Translations under genes and position numbers: made by a program | In this document: piece by piece, positions 1 to 11,406 of the stretch | How positions within the stretch are numbered: the stretch's first letter is position 1 | Layout of the letters: each line of letters opens with the position of its first letter | Notes under the pieces: generated by a model | What the model was told of the DNA's origin: nothing | Database searches by the model: none | The model's input: only the letters and a program-made list of their open reading frames with translations | Assembly: GCA_040357565.1 (NCBI GenBank) | Contig: JBDODJ010000021.1 | Length of the DNA: 64,000 bases | DNA from: Cercozoa sp. M6MM | Lineage: Eukaryota; Endomyxa: Ascetosporea | Strand: one strand, 5' to 3'

Positions 1-189
1 CCCCCCCCCCCCCCCCGTTTACCCCTTTGTTTGCCCCATCTACCCCCTGTTTGCCCTCTGTCTACCTCCCATTTTACTTTACCCTCTTTTACCTCCAATT
101 TATCCCCAATTTTACCCCAATTTTACCCCAATTTTAACCCCTCAATTCACCCCCAGTTTACCGCCCAACAAAACCTACGAAAAACTCGT

Positions 190-1640
190 CCAACGGCTCG
201 CCGCAGACGGCGCAAAAATTCGCCGAATTTGACGCGAAATTCGCGTGCGACGGCTTCCATTCCAACTGCTGTCCTTCGCTACACCCGGGGGGGGGGGGTA
301 AATAGAAGAGGTGAAAGGAATCAAGGGTGGTTAGGGCCCCGTGGTCCACCGCCGCGGGGGGGGGTAAAGTGAGAGGTAAATACCCATCCACAAAGACAAC
401 GGAATCGTCGTATCGACAGGCGAGAATCGACGTTCGCGCTTCCGAAAGCGCGCGAGCTTCACCGTTGACGTCGTTGAGACACGCGAACAGCATCGCCAAC
501 TCTATGCTCTGCCCAAACAAGCCATATTTAACCTTAAGCTGAAGCGAGAATTTCGGAACCAAGGAAAAGAAAAGCGAAACTCAAATTGAATTTCAAAGCA
601 AAAGCGAAAGCAAAATCTAAATTCAAAGCGAAAATGAAATCAAAGCGAAAGCTAAGGCGAATATCAAGCGAAATTAAAGTGAAAGCGAAAGCACAAAGCA
701 GAAGCGAACCATGCGAGCAAAAAGCGCCGTTTGCTTCAAGCGATGTAGCGTGTCGCGTTGTCGTCGCAGTGTCGAAATTCGATTGTGCAAACTCGCGCGC
801 AGTCGCTTCGACACTTCGGCGTGAAAAGCCGGCGGCGATTTCAGCTGTGCCGTTGCGGCGTTTTTTGCGATGAAAACAACGGAAATTCGCGAGTTCGGCA
901 GCGTGAAAAGCTGACTCGGCACCTGCTCGGTCTCCACGACGAGACACAGCAACTGCGCGTGTCGTCGCTCGGCTGCACTGCGAGCTTCCGCCACCAAATC
1001 GGCTGAAGCAAACAAAGCAAAGCAGGAATTTCGAAACAACAAAGCAAGAATTTCAAAACAACGCAAAGCGTAATTTCAAAACAAAGAACAGGTTGTTACC
1101 AAGTGCGAGATTGCCCAAGAAACAGTCGATCGCTTGTGCTGACACATTCGCCACCACACAGACGCAACGTGGTGTATTTTGCACTGTTTTTGTTAAAGCT
1201 ATAACAAGACAAACACAGACAGAAATGTTGTACTGTACCGATGTATGGCAGATTGAGCGGCATAATTCCCGTGCAGAAGTCTTTGTCGAGCTATGTGCAG
1301 CAATTTCACAAGTCCATTTCGATTGAAAGTTGTGTTGTATTCGATTCAAGGTGAGTTTACGGATCCAGGAGTGCCTCTGGCAGCCACCTCGCGATTTTCG
1401 TGCACAGAAAGGTCAGTCGCGAAGGGAACTGCTTCCACGCGGAAGTTGACATCTCGAACCGTGCCCTGAGTGATCAAGGGCACTATCTTAATCTCGGTGG
1501 CAAACACTAGCATCTCCCGTACCGTGGGAAACGAATTGAGTACACCGGCCACTTGTTCGACCTGAAAGTCTTCGTTGGCATCACTGCCAACAGCGTGAAC
1601 GACAACGCAGCTCGTTTCGTTCAGTTCGGCCTCGAGCGCA
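190..1640 (-). CDS. Unidentified gene, partial, several exons
   Basis: I do not recognise this gene. Three minus-strand stretches read like exons. 1640-1368 follows an AG and encodes a mixed alpha/beta-looking segment containing AGVLNSFPTVREMLVFATE. About 1004-740 follows TTCAG and reads DLVAEARSAAERRHAQL onward. 530-190 is two exons joined across a C-tract intron at about 395-293 and ends with a possible zinc pair, NFCAVCGEPLDEFF. The stretches between hold degenerate AAAGCGAAA-type repeat that looks intronic. The joins are guesses, neither end is defined, and these could be two genes. No function is proposed. The existence of coding sequence is inferred only from open frame, sensible composition and splice-like borders. 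Confidence 0.3.
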
Positions 1641-1876
1641 CTTCAAAACAACGTCACATATCAAATAAAAAATGCACAACAGGAGGCGAGCACAAAATTA
1701 CTGTTCTATCTCGTGCAACTCGCACAGCTGATCAGCTCGAACTTGCATCAATTGGAAATACACTACGATCAAGTGGCTTTGAGCTCGTGCAAAGCTTTGA
1801 AAGACTTGGGTTGTATGCAACTCATCGACAAGCTCATACGCTCGTTGATAAAGCTTGCAGTGCACTAAAGTAGGTT

Positions 1877-2674
1877 TTGTTCAGTGTGGCTACGTGTTTC
1901 CTACTGCATGAAACAGCCTCTATCGCGACTGCGTCGGTATCTGGAGCACTTTGTGCCTGTGCTGTTTATGCATTTGTTGTGGTCAGTTTGAGTGCTGCTG
2001 ATCGACGCGCGTCTGCGCGGATACACTCGATTGACGGAAACGCTGTGACGGATGTGATTTTAGCGGTTCCGGCGATGGCATTTGGAACCTACGGCATGCC
2101 ACTGACGATCCTTCTGTATTTAGTGTACTTTGGGTGGCGTGCCGTGCTTCCAATGTCGCTCGCTTCGCTGACGACAGTTGCTATCACGGAGCAGTTGAAA
2201 AAGCGTGTTGCCCGGCGGCGTCCTCACCACGAGGTACCTCAAAGCGCTCCCCACTTTATTTATCGTATTTCGCATTTGTTTCACTCAGTCGATCGGAAAG
2301 CGCAAGTTCAATCTGCGTGGCTTGCTGAAGAATCACGCGTTTCCCAGCGGAGACACTGCTCAGGTTAGTTCAGTAACCTTGTGGGCGTTTGCGAATCTAA
2401 ACGATTGTTTGGAAGTGCAGGCAGCCAGTGTAGCAACGACATGCTACTTTTTGGCGCAAGGCAACCCTGCGTTCCTGCTGTGTGTGCCTGCGGCAGCGTT
2501 GGGACGCGTGTATTTCGGAGCGGTGTGATTCTATTTCCTATTTTTTCATGTCTCTCTCACGAAACACGTCTGTTGCAGCACTGGATCGGCGACGTGCTGG
2601 CTGGCGCGCTGATCGGCGGTGTCGTGGCTGTGGTTTCCTTCTATCTCTCCTCGTTCGCACAGCCATCGATGTGA
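1877..2674 (+). CDS. PAP2-superfamily lipid phosphatase, membrane protein
   Basis: Type 2 phosphatidic acid phosphatase-like enzyme, probably acting on a phospholipid or polyprenyl phosphate in an internal membrane. The three PAP2 signature motifs are visible: KKRVARRRP (C1), PSGD in place of the usual PSGH (C2), and GRVYFGAHWIGD (C3, R-x5-H-x3-D). C1 and C2 are joined across an intron from GTACCTC at about 2233 to TCAG before SIGKRKFNL. A second intron follows GDTAQ and a third splits C3 (GTGTGATTC...TTGCAG). Hydrophobic segments flank the motifs, and the protein ends in SSFAQPSM. The N-terminus is unresolved: the open frame runs from 1877 but its first ATG is at 2075, so an upstream exon may be missing. 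The Asp in C2 is unusual. Dolichyl-diphosphatase and sphingolipid phosphatase are both possible roles. Confidence 0.8.
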
Positions 2675-2972
2675 GTTGGAGATTTTCGGCGAATTCGAAA
2701 CTGTTTCGTTTCACAAACCGATGTGGTCAAGTGATCTATAGTCCGTTTTGCGGGTTTACTGCATGTTGTGTAAGCAACGTGCGTCATTCATGATTTACAG
2801 CTTACTGTACGGTACCGTACGTTCAGTTATTCTCGTCTACGTCGACTGAAGCAAAAAGTAGTAGTCCAGCAACATCAAGTCGGGTCGGTGGTCACAGCAG
2901 CTGTGAGCTCACCAAACGATCGCGGCTCGCACTTCGTCGTACTACTTTGTTTTGCCGGTCATTTCACGGGCT
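2675..2972. other. Intergenic, PAP2 to ammonium transporter
   Basis: This holds a small perfect palindrome, TACGGTACCGTA, near 2809-2820, and no convincing coding exon. It is probably the 3' end of the PAP2 transcript plus the promoter of the transporter gene. Confidence 0.4.
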
Positions 2973-5647
2973 ATGGCAAGCGAACCCGCTGATGTGCATT
3001 GGCTGCTGTCTAATGCTTTTCGAATTGTTGCGATGCAGGCACAGTCACTTTTTCTGTCGGTGGGTCATTTGCGATTATTTGTCTGCTGTTGTTGCGCGCA
3101 GGCAGGCTTTAATCTGCTAGAAATGGGCTCTGTTCGTCGCAAGTCGGCAACAAATGTTGTCATGAAGAACCTGTCGGTCTTTGTGCTCGCGTGCATGTCA
3201 TTTTTTTTGTGCGGGTGGGCCTGTAAACTCAGCTTTACCCTCCTCTTCGCCCACTCTAAGATATAACTACCTACTGGGCGTACTTTCAAAGTTGCTTACG
3301 GTGGCGACATTGGTGGCGTTGTCGGCAACAGTGAGTTCTTTGGAAGGATCAACGATGAGCATGGTACCAGGTTTAGGACAGAAAAAGCTGGATAATATAC
3401 ATTCCGTACCCGACTCACAACTTAAAGCTGCTCAGCACCAGTAAGTTCTGTGAGTAGGACGCAACTACGCACCATTCTTCTTCCAACTGGCGTTTTCGGT
3501 CAACGCTGCCACCATTGGAGCTGTAAAATCCGATTTCGATATTTAATGCACACACGTGCCGCTTTCTGTGATAGGGCGCTGTTGCTGAACGCATGCGTTT
3601 TATTGTCTACCTGATCAAGTCAACACTTGTATCGGCGGTCACTTATCCGGTACTGTACTGCGGATCCGCCTGGATACCGATAGCTTTATAAACTGACTCT
3701 CAAACTGAAATAGGTCGTCGCTCACTGGATTTGGCACAAAGACGGATGGCTTGCCAAGCACGGTTTTGGTAGATCTGGGCCTTTTAACAAAACTGAAGCT
3801 TGCTGCAAGTTTCTAACAGCTCTAATGCAGTCGATTTTGCCGGAAGTGCCGTTGTCCATGCTGTTGGTATCATGTCCTGTGTCAGTTCTGTCAAGTTACT
3901 GAACCTGCTCCTGACTTCTGACGTTAGGTGGAACGTGCGCGTTGATTTGCTGTGTCGTGCTTGGACCACGTACTGGAAGATACATCGCGCTTCAAAAGCA
4001 GCAATGCTCATTGGTGTGCTTCTCTTGTGTCTCAATAATATAAGCCGGACTGTGCAGCGTGTTGTGTTGTTCTCAGCAACCTTCCCTTTCGGAGAACGGT
4101 GTCGTATCGAAAGAGATACAGGTAGAGCAGAACGCACAAGAGTGAAAGCAATACTGTTGGTGCCCTTGCAGATGTCAGACTGCATTGTCGACGTGCTTGG
4201 TAATTTACTAATCGCTGTTTTTCGCTTCGTCGTCTTCAGCAGCAACACTGTTTTCACTATTCTTCTGTTTACTTAGATGATTCCGAAGTTGATGCGAAAG
4301 CAAGTGGCGCAGCAGACAACGTTGACGACGTTGTTGTATCAACGTTCGAATTTTCTTTTTCTGCTATTTCTGATAGACCATAACTGAAGGATTCTTGCAG
4401 CATAGCGCTTCTTTGGAGAATAAAAATCGAGAGGCTGCGGATACGATCCAATGTGAGTCAGCCCGCTTTCTTTTGATTTACTTTTCTAACTTGGGAGTTG
4501 TGAATATACCCCGAAATCACAGTCATGCGGAGTGACTTTTTACGCCACCTCGACTTCAGTGCGAGCAGAGACAACACACAGCTTCTGAGTGGAACTTTGA
4601 TCTTGTGGATCGGCTGGTTCTCTTTCAACGCTGGCAGTACGTTGGTGTTTCTTTGTGTGCATTGACTTCTTGGTATATTAACATAAAATTAGGTACGCTG
4701 CAAATGTCATCGCTTGAGAATGCGCGTCTTTCGGCCTTTGTTGCCACCAACACTGCGTGAGTCAGTTTATGACATGAATCAGGATTAAAGTGATAGAATG
4801 AATTTGCAGACTGGGAGGCGCTGCAGGTGGGCTGGCTGGTTTACTTGGCGGCTATTGGGTCAGTGGAGGACACTTTCCTGCCCGTAGGTTGGTTGTTAAA
4901 GTGTTATAGCGCACTTACATTGTGCACTCCGACAGGAGATTTGTCGAACGGCGTTCTGTGTGGCTTGGTTTCCATCACGTCGATGGTGCACTGTGTCGAG
5001 ATTTGGCAGTCTGTTCTGATTGGAGGCCTCGGAGGATTTATTCCACTCGGTGTCGGCATCCTGTTCGCCAAGTTGCACAGTACGATGACCCCTCTGGCAC
5101 AATTACGATGTAGACGTGTGTCTTTCACTTGAGAGCTTATTTAGTCGACGACCCTGTGTGTACTGTGGCTGTTCACTTGTTTGGTGGCGTCTGGTCCGTT
5201 CTGGCTGTTGGCCTCTTTGCCCATGTACAGTTGTCTACTATTCCGCTGATATGACGGAACTGAGAGATAAGCAAATTCGTCTATTTAGAATGCAGGGCCT
5301 GGTGTCGATTTGCTGAAACGAGGCATGTTCTACGGGGGCTCTCTTTTTTCGGTGCAGCTGTACGGCATCTGTTCCGTTGTTGTAAGTTCGCCCTCCCACC
5401 CGCAGGCTGAACGTGCAAACTTACGATACTGTGACTGTACTTTAATGCAGGCGTGGGCAGCATTGACGTCCGGACTGTTTCTGTTTGTTTTGAGTCACTT
5501 GACTGAGTTGCGTGTCGATGAGACCAAGGAAGTCTACGGATTGGACAAAAGCGAGCACGGCATTGATTCCGACGCTCGTTTCTTCGCAATGCTTGTCAAC
5601 TTTTCTGTACATTTTCTTCGTTTATCTAAATGCTTGTGAGGGAACAT

Positions 5648-5727
<80 letters not shown>

Positions 5728-5872
5728 GTTGTAGTCGGCGATAGAGCGTTTGCGCTCGGCGGACTTGCTGACAGATGCTCCATCAGCGTATGAGAAAGGG
5801 CTTGCGCGGAGCGTTCTCAATCAGCGGATGAAAGACATCTTGCGAGATGTGGTAGAGTGCAGCTCGATCTGA
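2973..5872 (+). CDS. Ammonium transporter (Amt/Mep/Rh family)
   Basis: Membrane channel for ammonium/ammonia uptake. Exons in order give MASEPADVHWLLSN, then AGFNLLEMGSVRRKSATN (the classic first-helix signature), VVAHWIWHKDGWL, VDFAGSAVVHAVG with the first pore His, GTCALICCVVLGPRTGRY, TLILWIGWFSFNAGST, LGGAAGGLAGLLGGYW, GDLSNGVLCGLVSITS, VDDPVCTVAVHLFGG with the second pore His, and a tail with LDKSEHG. The twin histidines and GPRxGR loop mark a functional Amt rather than an Rh relic. The start is the first ATG before the signature. Between GPRTGRY and the FNAGST helix lie several small exons encoding a polar, acidic stretch (including DDSEVDAKASGAADN), an expanded loop for this family. The last intron contains a GT microsatellite. 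The C-terminal tail ends VVECSSI. Confidence 0.92.
5653..5726 (+). repeat. (GT)n microsatellite in transporter intron
   Basis: About 37 GT units with one TA interruption fill most of the last intron of the ammonium transporter, directly before the TTGTTGTAG acceptor. Confidence 0.95.
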
Positions 5873-6418
5873 TAGTTTCTTTGCTACTGCGTCTTGTGCG
5901 CGTAGAGTGGCTTGGACAGATCAGCACGTGCAGGAGATCTAGACAACTTTGATTTCGTCGCTCTCGAAGAGCGGCGCCCACTCCTCATTTGAGCAGAAGC
6001 GCTAGCGCGCAGCCTAGCATCGGCAACGCGACAGCCCCGGCCCCGCGTCCCCACTGGGACCGCTCCCCGGCCACTGTTTTAAAGCTTAGGACCGGATGGA
6101 AATTAAATATATAATTTCAACGCCACGTCGGTATTAACAAAATTCAGAAGGGGAGGTAGTCTCACCTTTCACTAGCGGGCGGACTACGGCAGTGTGCAGT
6201 GATCCGCCTCAAAACTGGTGCAGCAGAACTACAGAGTTGGGTTCTAAGTAGACTTTACGTAGGCTGGCTCGGAGGGAGTTTTCACTCATGTCCGACGAAC
6301 TGCAGTGAGAAACGCGAAAACTGGTCTCTGCGGTGTTTTTAGCTGTTGCAGTTTGAACAATTTTAGTGCATTGCGTACTCGTGTTGAGTGTTGACAGCTT
6401 TGAGAGGACACTCACTGA
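5873..6418. other. Intergenic, no gene seen
   Basis: There is no open frame with family resemblance here. A GC-rich patch (6020-6078) is followed by AT-rich sequence. It probably holds the transporter 3' UTR and the promoter of the sterol reductase. Confidence 0.4.
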
Positions 6419-8451
6419 ATGACTGCCTCGACGAAGCTTCGAAGCCGAAGAGACAAGCGACTGAACTCACTGAAGCACGGAGCCTTGACTGAGTCGACCA
6501 CCGGCGCAATCGCCACAGGCCGAGGGAAGCAAGCGAATGTACTGTACGGTCGACGGCACAGAGTCGGCAATGCACATGCAGCTGGCTCGCTTCTCATCAT
6601 GCTTGGTGCCCCTCTGTGCATCGGACTCCTTGCCATGGTAAGTTACACTGCATTCGTTCTTGTCGGTGTGTTGTTTCAGTTCGGTTACTGCACGAAAAAA
6701 ACTGTTCGATAAATTAGAGTTGTGAAAGACACGAGTGTGATGTTACCAAAGCTCTAAAGCACAATGACTTGATTCCGACAGTGTCGCTTCGTGGCTTTCT
6801 GTTCTACAGCTTGTGGTTTGCAGCGCAGTTTCTTCGTAAGACAGTTTTGCAGTTCCACCCATTCAAAGTTGAGAGAATCTTGAAAACAAGTTCGTTCAAT
6901 TGCAACTGTGACTGTAAATGACCAGTGTATCGGTTCGTGCCCGGGAGCATAGCGAAAGGAGCACCCACGCCAGCAGGGAATGTGTTGCTGTACTCGATCA
7001 ACGGGTGGCGTTGTTTTGTGCTCACAGTGACAGCATTTGTTGGGATGGGCTTCGTGGAACTGGAGTATGTGACCTACCTATCACACGTGCTGTTCGAGTT
7101 GTTCCTTCCCGCCAACGTGATTGGATTTGTCTTGTCGGTCGGTATCTACGTCAAGGCATGGATGGCACCGTGTCACAGCGACGATTCCAAGTGGACTGGC
7201 TCCTTCTTTTATGTAAGTTAGAGTTGACGTTCGTTCAGTTTGCTTGGTTCGACTTGAAGAATGCCATGTCATTGTGTGTATGGATAGGACTTGTTCATGG
7301 GAGTTGAACTGAACCCTCGCATGTCTAAACTTCATGTAGTTTTTACTTTTTAGCTTTTGCTGCCTCCCTGGGTATGACACAGTCATACTGGTAGGATTGG
7401 AAACTCTTCCTCAACGGCAGACCTGGTCTTATGTTGTGGCCGCTGATTTCGCTGTCTCACTTGCTGCAAGCTTGGAGTCAGCAGGCCCCCGACTACGTCT
7501 TGGTGGCATTAGGAATCACCACCTTGCTACACTTTGTCTATACTGCTGACTTTTACTGGCACGAGGCCTGTATGTTGATCTTGTCTAGTAACCGTTTAAA
7601 ACACTAAAGACTATACTACGATTGCTGAACTAGGGTATTTGGGCACCGTCGATATGCAGCTGGACCACCTTGGGTTCTACATGGCATGGGTACTACTTTT
7701 CAGGTCTGTTCATTGACAGTCAATGCTATCTTCATAAATTTTTACATGGACAGGGAGACAATGTGTGGGTGCCCTTCCTGTATGCCAGTCCTGCCACCAT
7801 CATCGCAAGTGTCGAAACAAGCAACAGTGTGGACACTCTGTCAGCTCTGTTGCTGATCACTGCTCTTTCACTTGGCATCATTGGCTACGCCATCTTCCGT
7901 CTGACCAACAAAGAAGTACAACTGAAGTTGACCGACTAAAGTGTACGGTACGTTTGTGCTTTTTGGCAGAAAGACTACGTGCGCGATCAGATCAAACGCG
8001 GAGAGCAAAAGCCTCTTACTTTGTTCGGACACGAGTGTCTCATTCTGCCTTGCAGTTACCTCACTGCCGATGGTGTGAAACGACAGTCGAGTTTGATTGC
8101 TTCGGGTTTCTGGGGCGTGTCGCGACACCTTAATTACTTTGGCGACATGCTGCTCTCACTCGGCATGTGTCTGGGTGCCACTGCCGTGTGCGTCGCCAGT
8201 GGCGCGAGTGTCTCTGCCGCCTGTTTAACGCTGTCATATGCTGCCTTTATGGTACTGCACTGGATACTGCGGAACCCTGCATGTACAGCTGGCACCGTCT
8301 TTGACGAAACTGACTACTGTATATCTAGTTCACGATTCTGGTGCACCGCGTTGGACGAGATGAGCGCAAGATGCGCGCCAAATACGGAAAGGCCGCGTGG
8401 CTGCGCTACGCCGAACTCGTGCCCTACAAAATCCTGCCTGGCGTCTATTAA
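6419..8451 (+). CDS. DHCR7: 7-dehydrocholesterol reductase (sterol C7 reductase)
   Basis: NADPH-dependent endoplasmic-reticulum enzyme that reduces the C7-C8 double bond of sterols. The start is ATG 6419 (MTASTKLRSRRDKRL), followed by a hydrophobic segment. Later exons give GAPTPAGNVLLYSINGW, KWTGSFFY, DLFMGVELNPRM (ELNPR motif), DWKLFLNGRPGLMLWPLIS, YLGTVDMQLDHLGFYMAW, GDNVWVPFLY, CSYLTADGVKRQSSL, ASGFWGVSRHLNYFGDML, LVHRVGRDERKMRAKYG, and end VPYKILPGVY. The SGFWG-RHxNY-GD block and the LPG-V/I-Y ending favour C7 reductase over the related C14 reductase (TM7SF2/ERG24). The enzyme looks complete and implies a sterol pathway making C7-saturated sterols. It is convergent with TMEM167. Confidence 0.93.
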
Positions 8452-8579
8452 TTGCAACTATGTCGTTTTAAACTCGTTCTGACAGACTCGAGCTCCAATT
8501 CGGCCTATAACAATTGATTGAACTCGTAACGCCAGGCTGAGTGAGGGACTCAGACGCTAAGTTTTGTTTCCTTGTTTAA

Positions 8580-8867
8580 TTAAGCAAAAAGAATGACTAG
8601 AGCCATGACTGCGCAAGACACGGCAATTACTGGACTGATTCGCTCGCCAATACGCGCGAACTTCCACGGCAATCCTCTGATACCCTGCAGCAGCACACGC
8701 ACGCATACAGACAAACATTGTGCCAGCAGTATGAGTACCCTCTTGTGCGCATCAGTCCAACTCGGAAAACGCTCCCTCAAGAAGGTGCACGTGCAGATGG
8801 CGAGTAGCAGCATCGTCAAGACACTGGTGAAACTGAACAGACCCTGCGCGCAACAGCAAGCATCCAT
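8580..8867 (-). CDS. TMEM167: KISH / TMEM167 small membrane protein
   Basis: About 77 residues, matching the size and pattern of the KISH family (yeast Ksh1, animal TMEM167), an early secretory-pathway protein of the Golgi. It has two hydrophobic helices separated by the hallmark WKFARIGERISP motif (KISH: FWKCARIGERKSP). One 54-base intron (8738-8685, GTACTC...CTGCAG) is removed so that WTDAHKR joins GIRGLPWKF in frame. Without splicing the loop would be too long. The listed start is ATG 8867 (MDACCCAQGLF). The GCGCGCAG just after it could be an acceptor, so a short upstream first exon is possible. The stop is 128 bases from the convergent sterol reductase. Confidence 0.88.
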   Translation of the reverse strand: MDACCCAQGLFSFTSVLTMLLLAICTCTFLRERFPSWTDAHKRVLILLAQCLSVCVRVLLQGIRGLPWKFARIGERISPVIAVSCAVMALVILFA

Positions 8868-9207
8868 CGTTCATGCTAATTTTTGCCATTCATTCGACAA
8901 AAAGCTACCATTTTCTGCACGAAACAGTCTTGAACACTGTCTTTAGCACTAAATCCAGAGAGAAACCGCACGCACACACGTCAAAGTATCTGTGTGGCTC
9001 TCAACAGCACTGTCGGCGCAACTGAGCCAAGCGCTCCTGACATGGAATCACGGGCCGTCTTGACGTTCAGAGTATTAGATACGGCACTGAGTAACTTTCG
9101 ATTTGTTGTACACACGGTTGCAGTGTGTTGAATTGCAATCAGCTCAGCGAGTTGTTGCTTTCTTCCAGGAAAGATCAATCAACGTGCTGCCGTTCTGCCA
9201 TCCCAGC
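8868..9207. promoter_or_regulatory. Shared upstream region, TMEM167 and CSN4
   Basis: This is 340 bases between two divergent starts. I recognise no defined core-promoter element. Part of it (from about 9121) is open in frame with CSN4 and may be transcribed leader or an extra exon. Confidence 0.4.
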
Positions 9208-11162
9208 ATGCCCGAATTCGACGAGCAATGGTTGCGCGACACTTTCACCCAACAGCCGCAGAAAGAGGTTGCGAACGTGGAGCGTCTCATCGATCATGCA
9301 GTGGTGCGTTTTTCAAAGTTGCAGGTCGAGAAACGCACATGCGATTTTGCTTGAGCGCAGCGATTGTCGGAGAGCGGTGCTGTGCCGGAAGCACGTGCTA
9401 CCCTCGCGTAAACTGGCTCTTTATACTGTTGTACTTTCGACTGTTTGCTGCTGAAGCCCGCTGGCACCGCTTGCTGATGAGCTAGTCGAAGACAATGTGC
9501 GCTTGGCCAAGATCGTTGACTCTGCTTTGAAGATGCTTCGGTAAGAGATCTGTTGCATTTTAAAGAAAGCAATCTAATTCGCACAGCAAGAGTGAGCGTT
9601 TGTCACGTATGTTCGCCGACGCGGTCAAGGTGCATTCTTTTGCCTTGTAGGATGTTTTAAGTGATCGTTGTTTTGTGGCATCCAGGCGCTTGTTGACGTC
9701 CGTGCCGACTTGTACCAGGTGCTCTTGTTTCAGCTTGGTTGCTTTGTGGGAGTCCAGGAAGCAAAGAAACAAGCGAAATAAATCATTGAGCTTTGCGTGT
9801 CTGCAACCTAGGCCGAGGGCGAATTCCGTCAAGCTGCGCGCTTGCTGCAATCCGTGGACGTGTCGACATGCGAACTGACGCCTGCGCAGCAACTGCTTCA
9901 TGTTCTGCGTGCCACACAGTTCTTCTTGGCTGCCGAAGATTTCGCTGGTGCCACGATGACTCTCAAGCAGGCGCAGCGCTTGATTAACAAGGTTCCAGAG
10001 AGCGAAGCTGCTGTGCACGTGCTGTTTGCGTCGGTACAGAGCTTGCTTTCATTTGTGTTTGTAGCTTTTGATGTTCTGAACATCTGCAGTGCTACGCACG
10101 AGTTGCGGACAATGAGCGACGTTTCTTGGATGCAGTAAGCCTTCATATGTTGCTTCCTTTTTTCTTCTCGTGAACAGTTTCGTTTCTAGGCCCTGCGTTA
10201 CATGTCGCTGTCGCAATACGATTCCTCGATCGTTCCTCAGCAGGTACCGCGTTTTGTTATTTCTGCCTCAGAACGATGTATAAATCTTGTGTTCACAGGA
10301 CGCTTTGGATTCGCTTGAGCGCGCAATCACGTGCACTGTAGTTTTTCTTTCGTCGTCGCAGAGTTTAAACACGAAATGTGGCTTTGTGTTCAAACAGATC
10401 CTTGCCAAGGCAGGTCCGCGACGTGATCGTGTTCTGTACTTTTTTCTTTTTTCATTAAAAATACTTTCGATTTTTATGTTTGGACGACTGCAGTGCGATG
10501 CTGGTGCGCGACGATCGTGCTTCGAAACTTGCCAACTCGTAAACTTGCTTTGTTTTGTATTTCATTTTGTATTTGAATTTATCTCAGCAACATGCTGTTC
10601 GCTGTGCACCACGGCCGAATCATTCAGGTAAGGCCGAATTATCACTCATTACTCTTGAATGGTTTTGTTTCTTCTTTAGCCGGAGGAAACGCAGAAGTTC
10701 GAAAAGATGCTGCAAGTGCACCAGCTCGCAACGCTGAGCGATGGACGCACTGTGCTGGACAAGGCTGTTCAGGAGCACAACTTGCTCGCTGCCAGTCGCG
10801 TTTACCGGAGCATGCGCTTCAAGGTGGATTGAAACGTATGCGTTTTTGACGTTCTCTGACGCAACTTTTGTCTGTATAGGACATGGCTCGCGTGCTCTCC
10901 ATTGACGAACGACGCGCCGAAGAGATCGCTCGTGGTCTCGTGGTTGAAGGTCGACTCTCCGCGCGGATTGATCAGGTCGATGCCATGATTGACTTTGTTG
11001 ACGCCAAGCAAGGGTATTCAACAGCTTCCACTCCGCCCTGTGTGGGTTATGTTCTGTGTGTGTGTGTGTAGCGGCACTTCGGAATGGGACCTCGCGATTG
11101 CCGATGTCTGCGCTGAGGCTGCCGATCTCGTCGACCTCATCAAGAAGCGCACTGACGAATAA
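9208..11162 (+). CDS. CSN4: COP9 signalosome subunit 4
   Basis: PCI-domain subunit of the COP9 signalosome, the complex that removes Nedd8 from cullins. The exon chain gives MPEFDEQWLRDTFTQQPQ, LADELVEDNVRLAKIVD, KSERLSRMFADAVK, ALVDVRADLYQ, AEGEFRQAARLLQSVDV and CYARVADNERRFLDAA. It continues with ALRYMSLSQYDSS, ILAKAGPRRDRVL, then the strongly CSN4-like TVLDKAVQEHNLLAASRVYR, RVLSIDERRAEEIARGLV, SARIDQVDAMIDFVDA, and ends LIKKRTDE. The order and spacing follow CSN4 from N-terminal helical repeats to the PCI winged helix. At least ten short introns (about 50-65 bases) are visible with CAG/TAG acceptors. The start is the first in-frame ATG. A leader exon is possible because the frame is open to about 9133. 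Confidence 0.92.
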
Positions 11163-11406
11163 ACGAAAAAAGCATCCAGATCCGATCTGTGGCACAGTAG
11201 CAGGGCGCGAAGATGGGTTGTGTTTACTTGCAAAATAGAACCAAGAGCGCTAGAGTAAACTCAACGCTGCTTCGAGGCTGTAAAAAAGAGAACAAAAATT
11301 TCTAGTGTAGCCGGTCTGGCTACAAATGGAACGAAATTGGCGTCCAGGCCTCCGCCGTTCGGTCCCGTGGCACTGTAGTGAACGCTGAGACACCAACCGA
11401 TAGCTC
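11163..11406. other. Intergenic, CSN4 to eIF1
   Basis: No coding signal. AT-rich with ATAAACG just after the CSN4 stop. Confidence 0.4.

Noticed and set aside
1-160. Telomere end at the left edge (C16 and TTTACCCC-like units)
   Set aside because: Units are irregular (TTTACCCCC, TTTGCCC, ATTTTACCCC) and match intron filler found throughout, so it is more likely intronic than a chromosome end.
43-372. Pro/Ser-rich frame at the left edge on the plus strand
   Set aside because: It is translation of TTTACCCC-type filler with no domain and conflicts with the minus-strand exon.
586-873. Open frame rich in Lys/Ala/Phe (NFKAKAKAKSKF) on the plus strand
   Set aside because: It is a translation of degenerate AAAGCG repeat and is antisense to a better minus-strand exon.
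5626-5820. Minus-strand frame with His-Thr repeats
   Set aside because: Translation of the GT microsatellite in the transporter intron.
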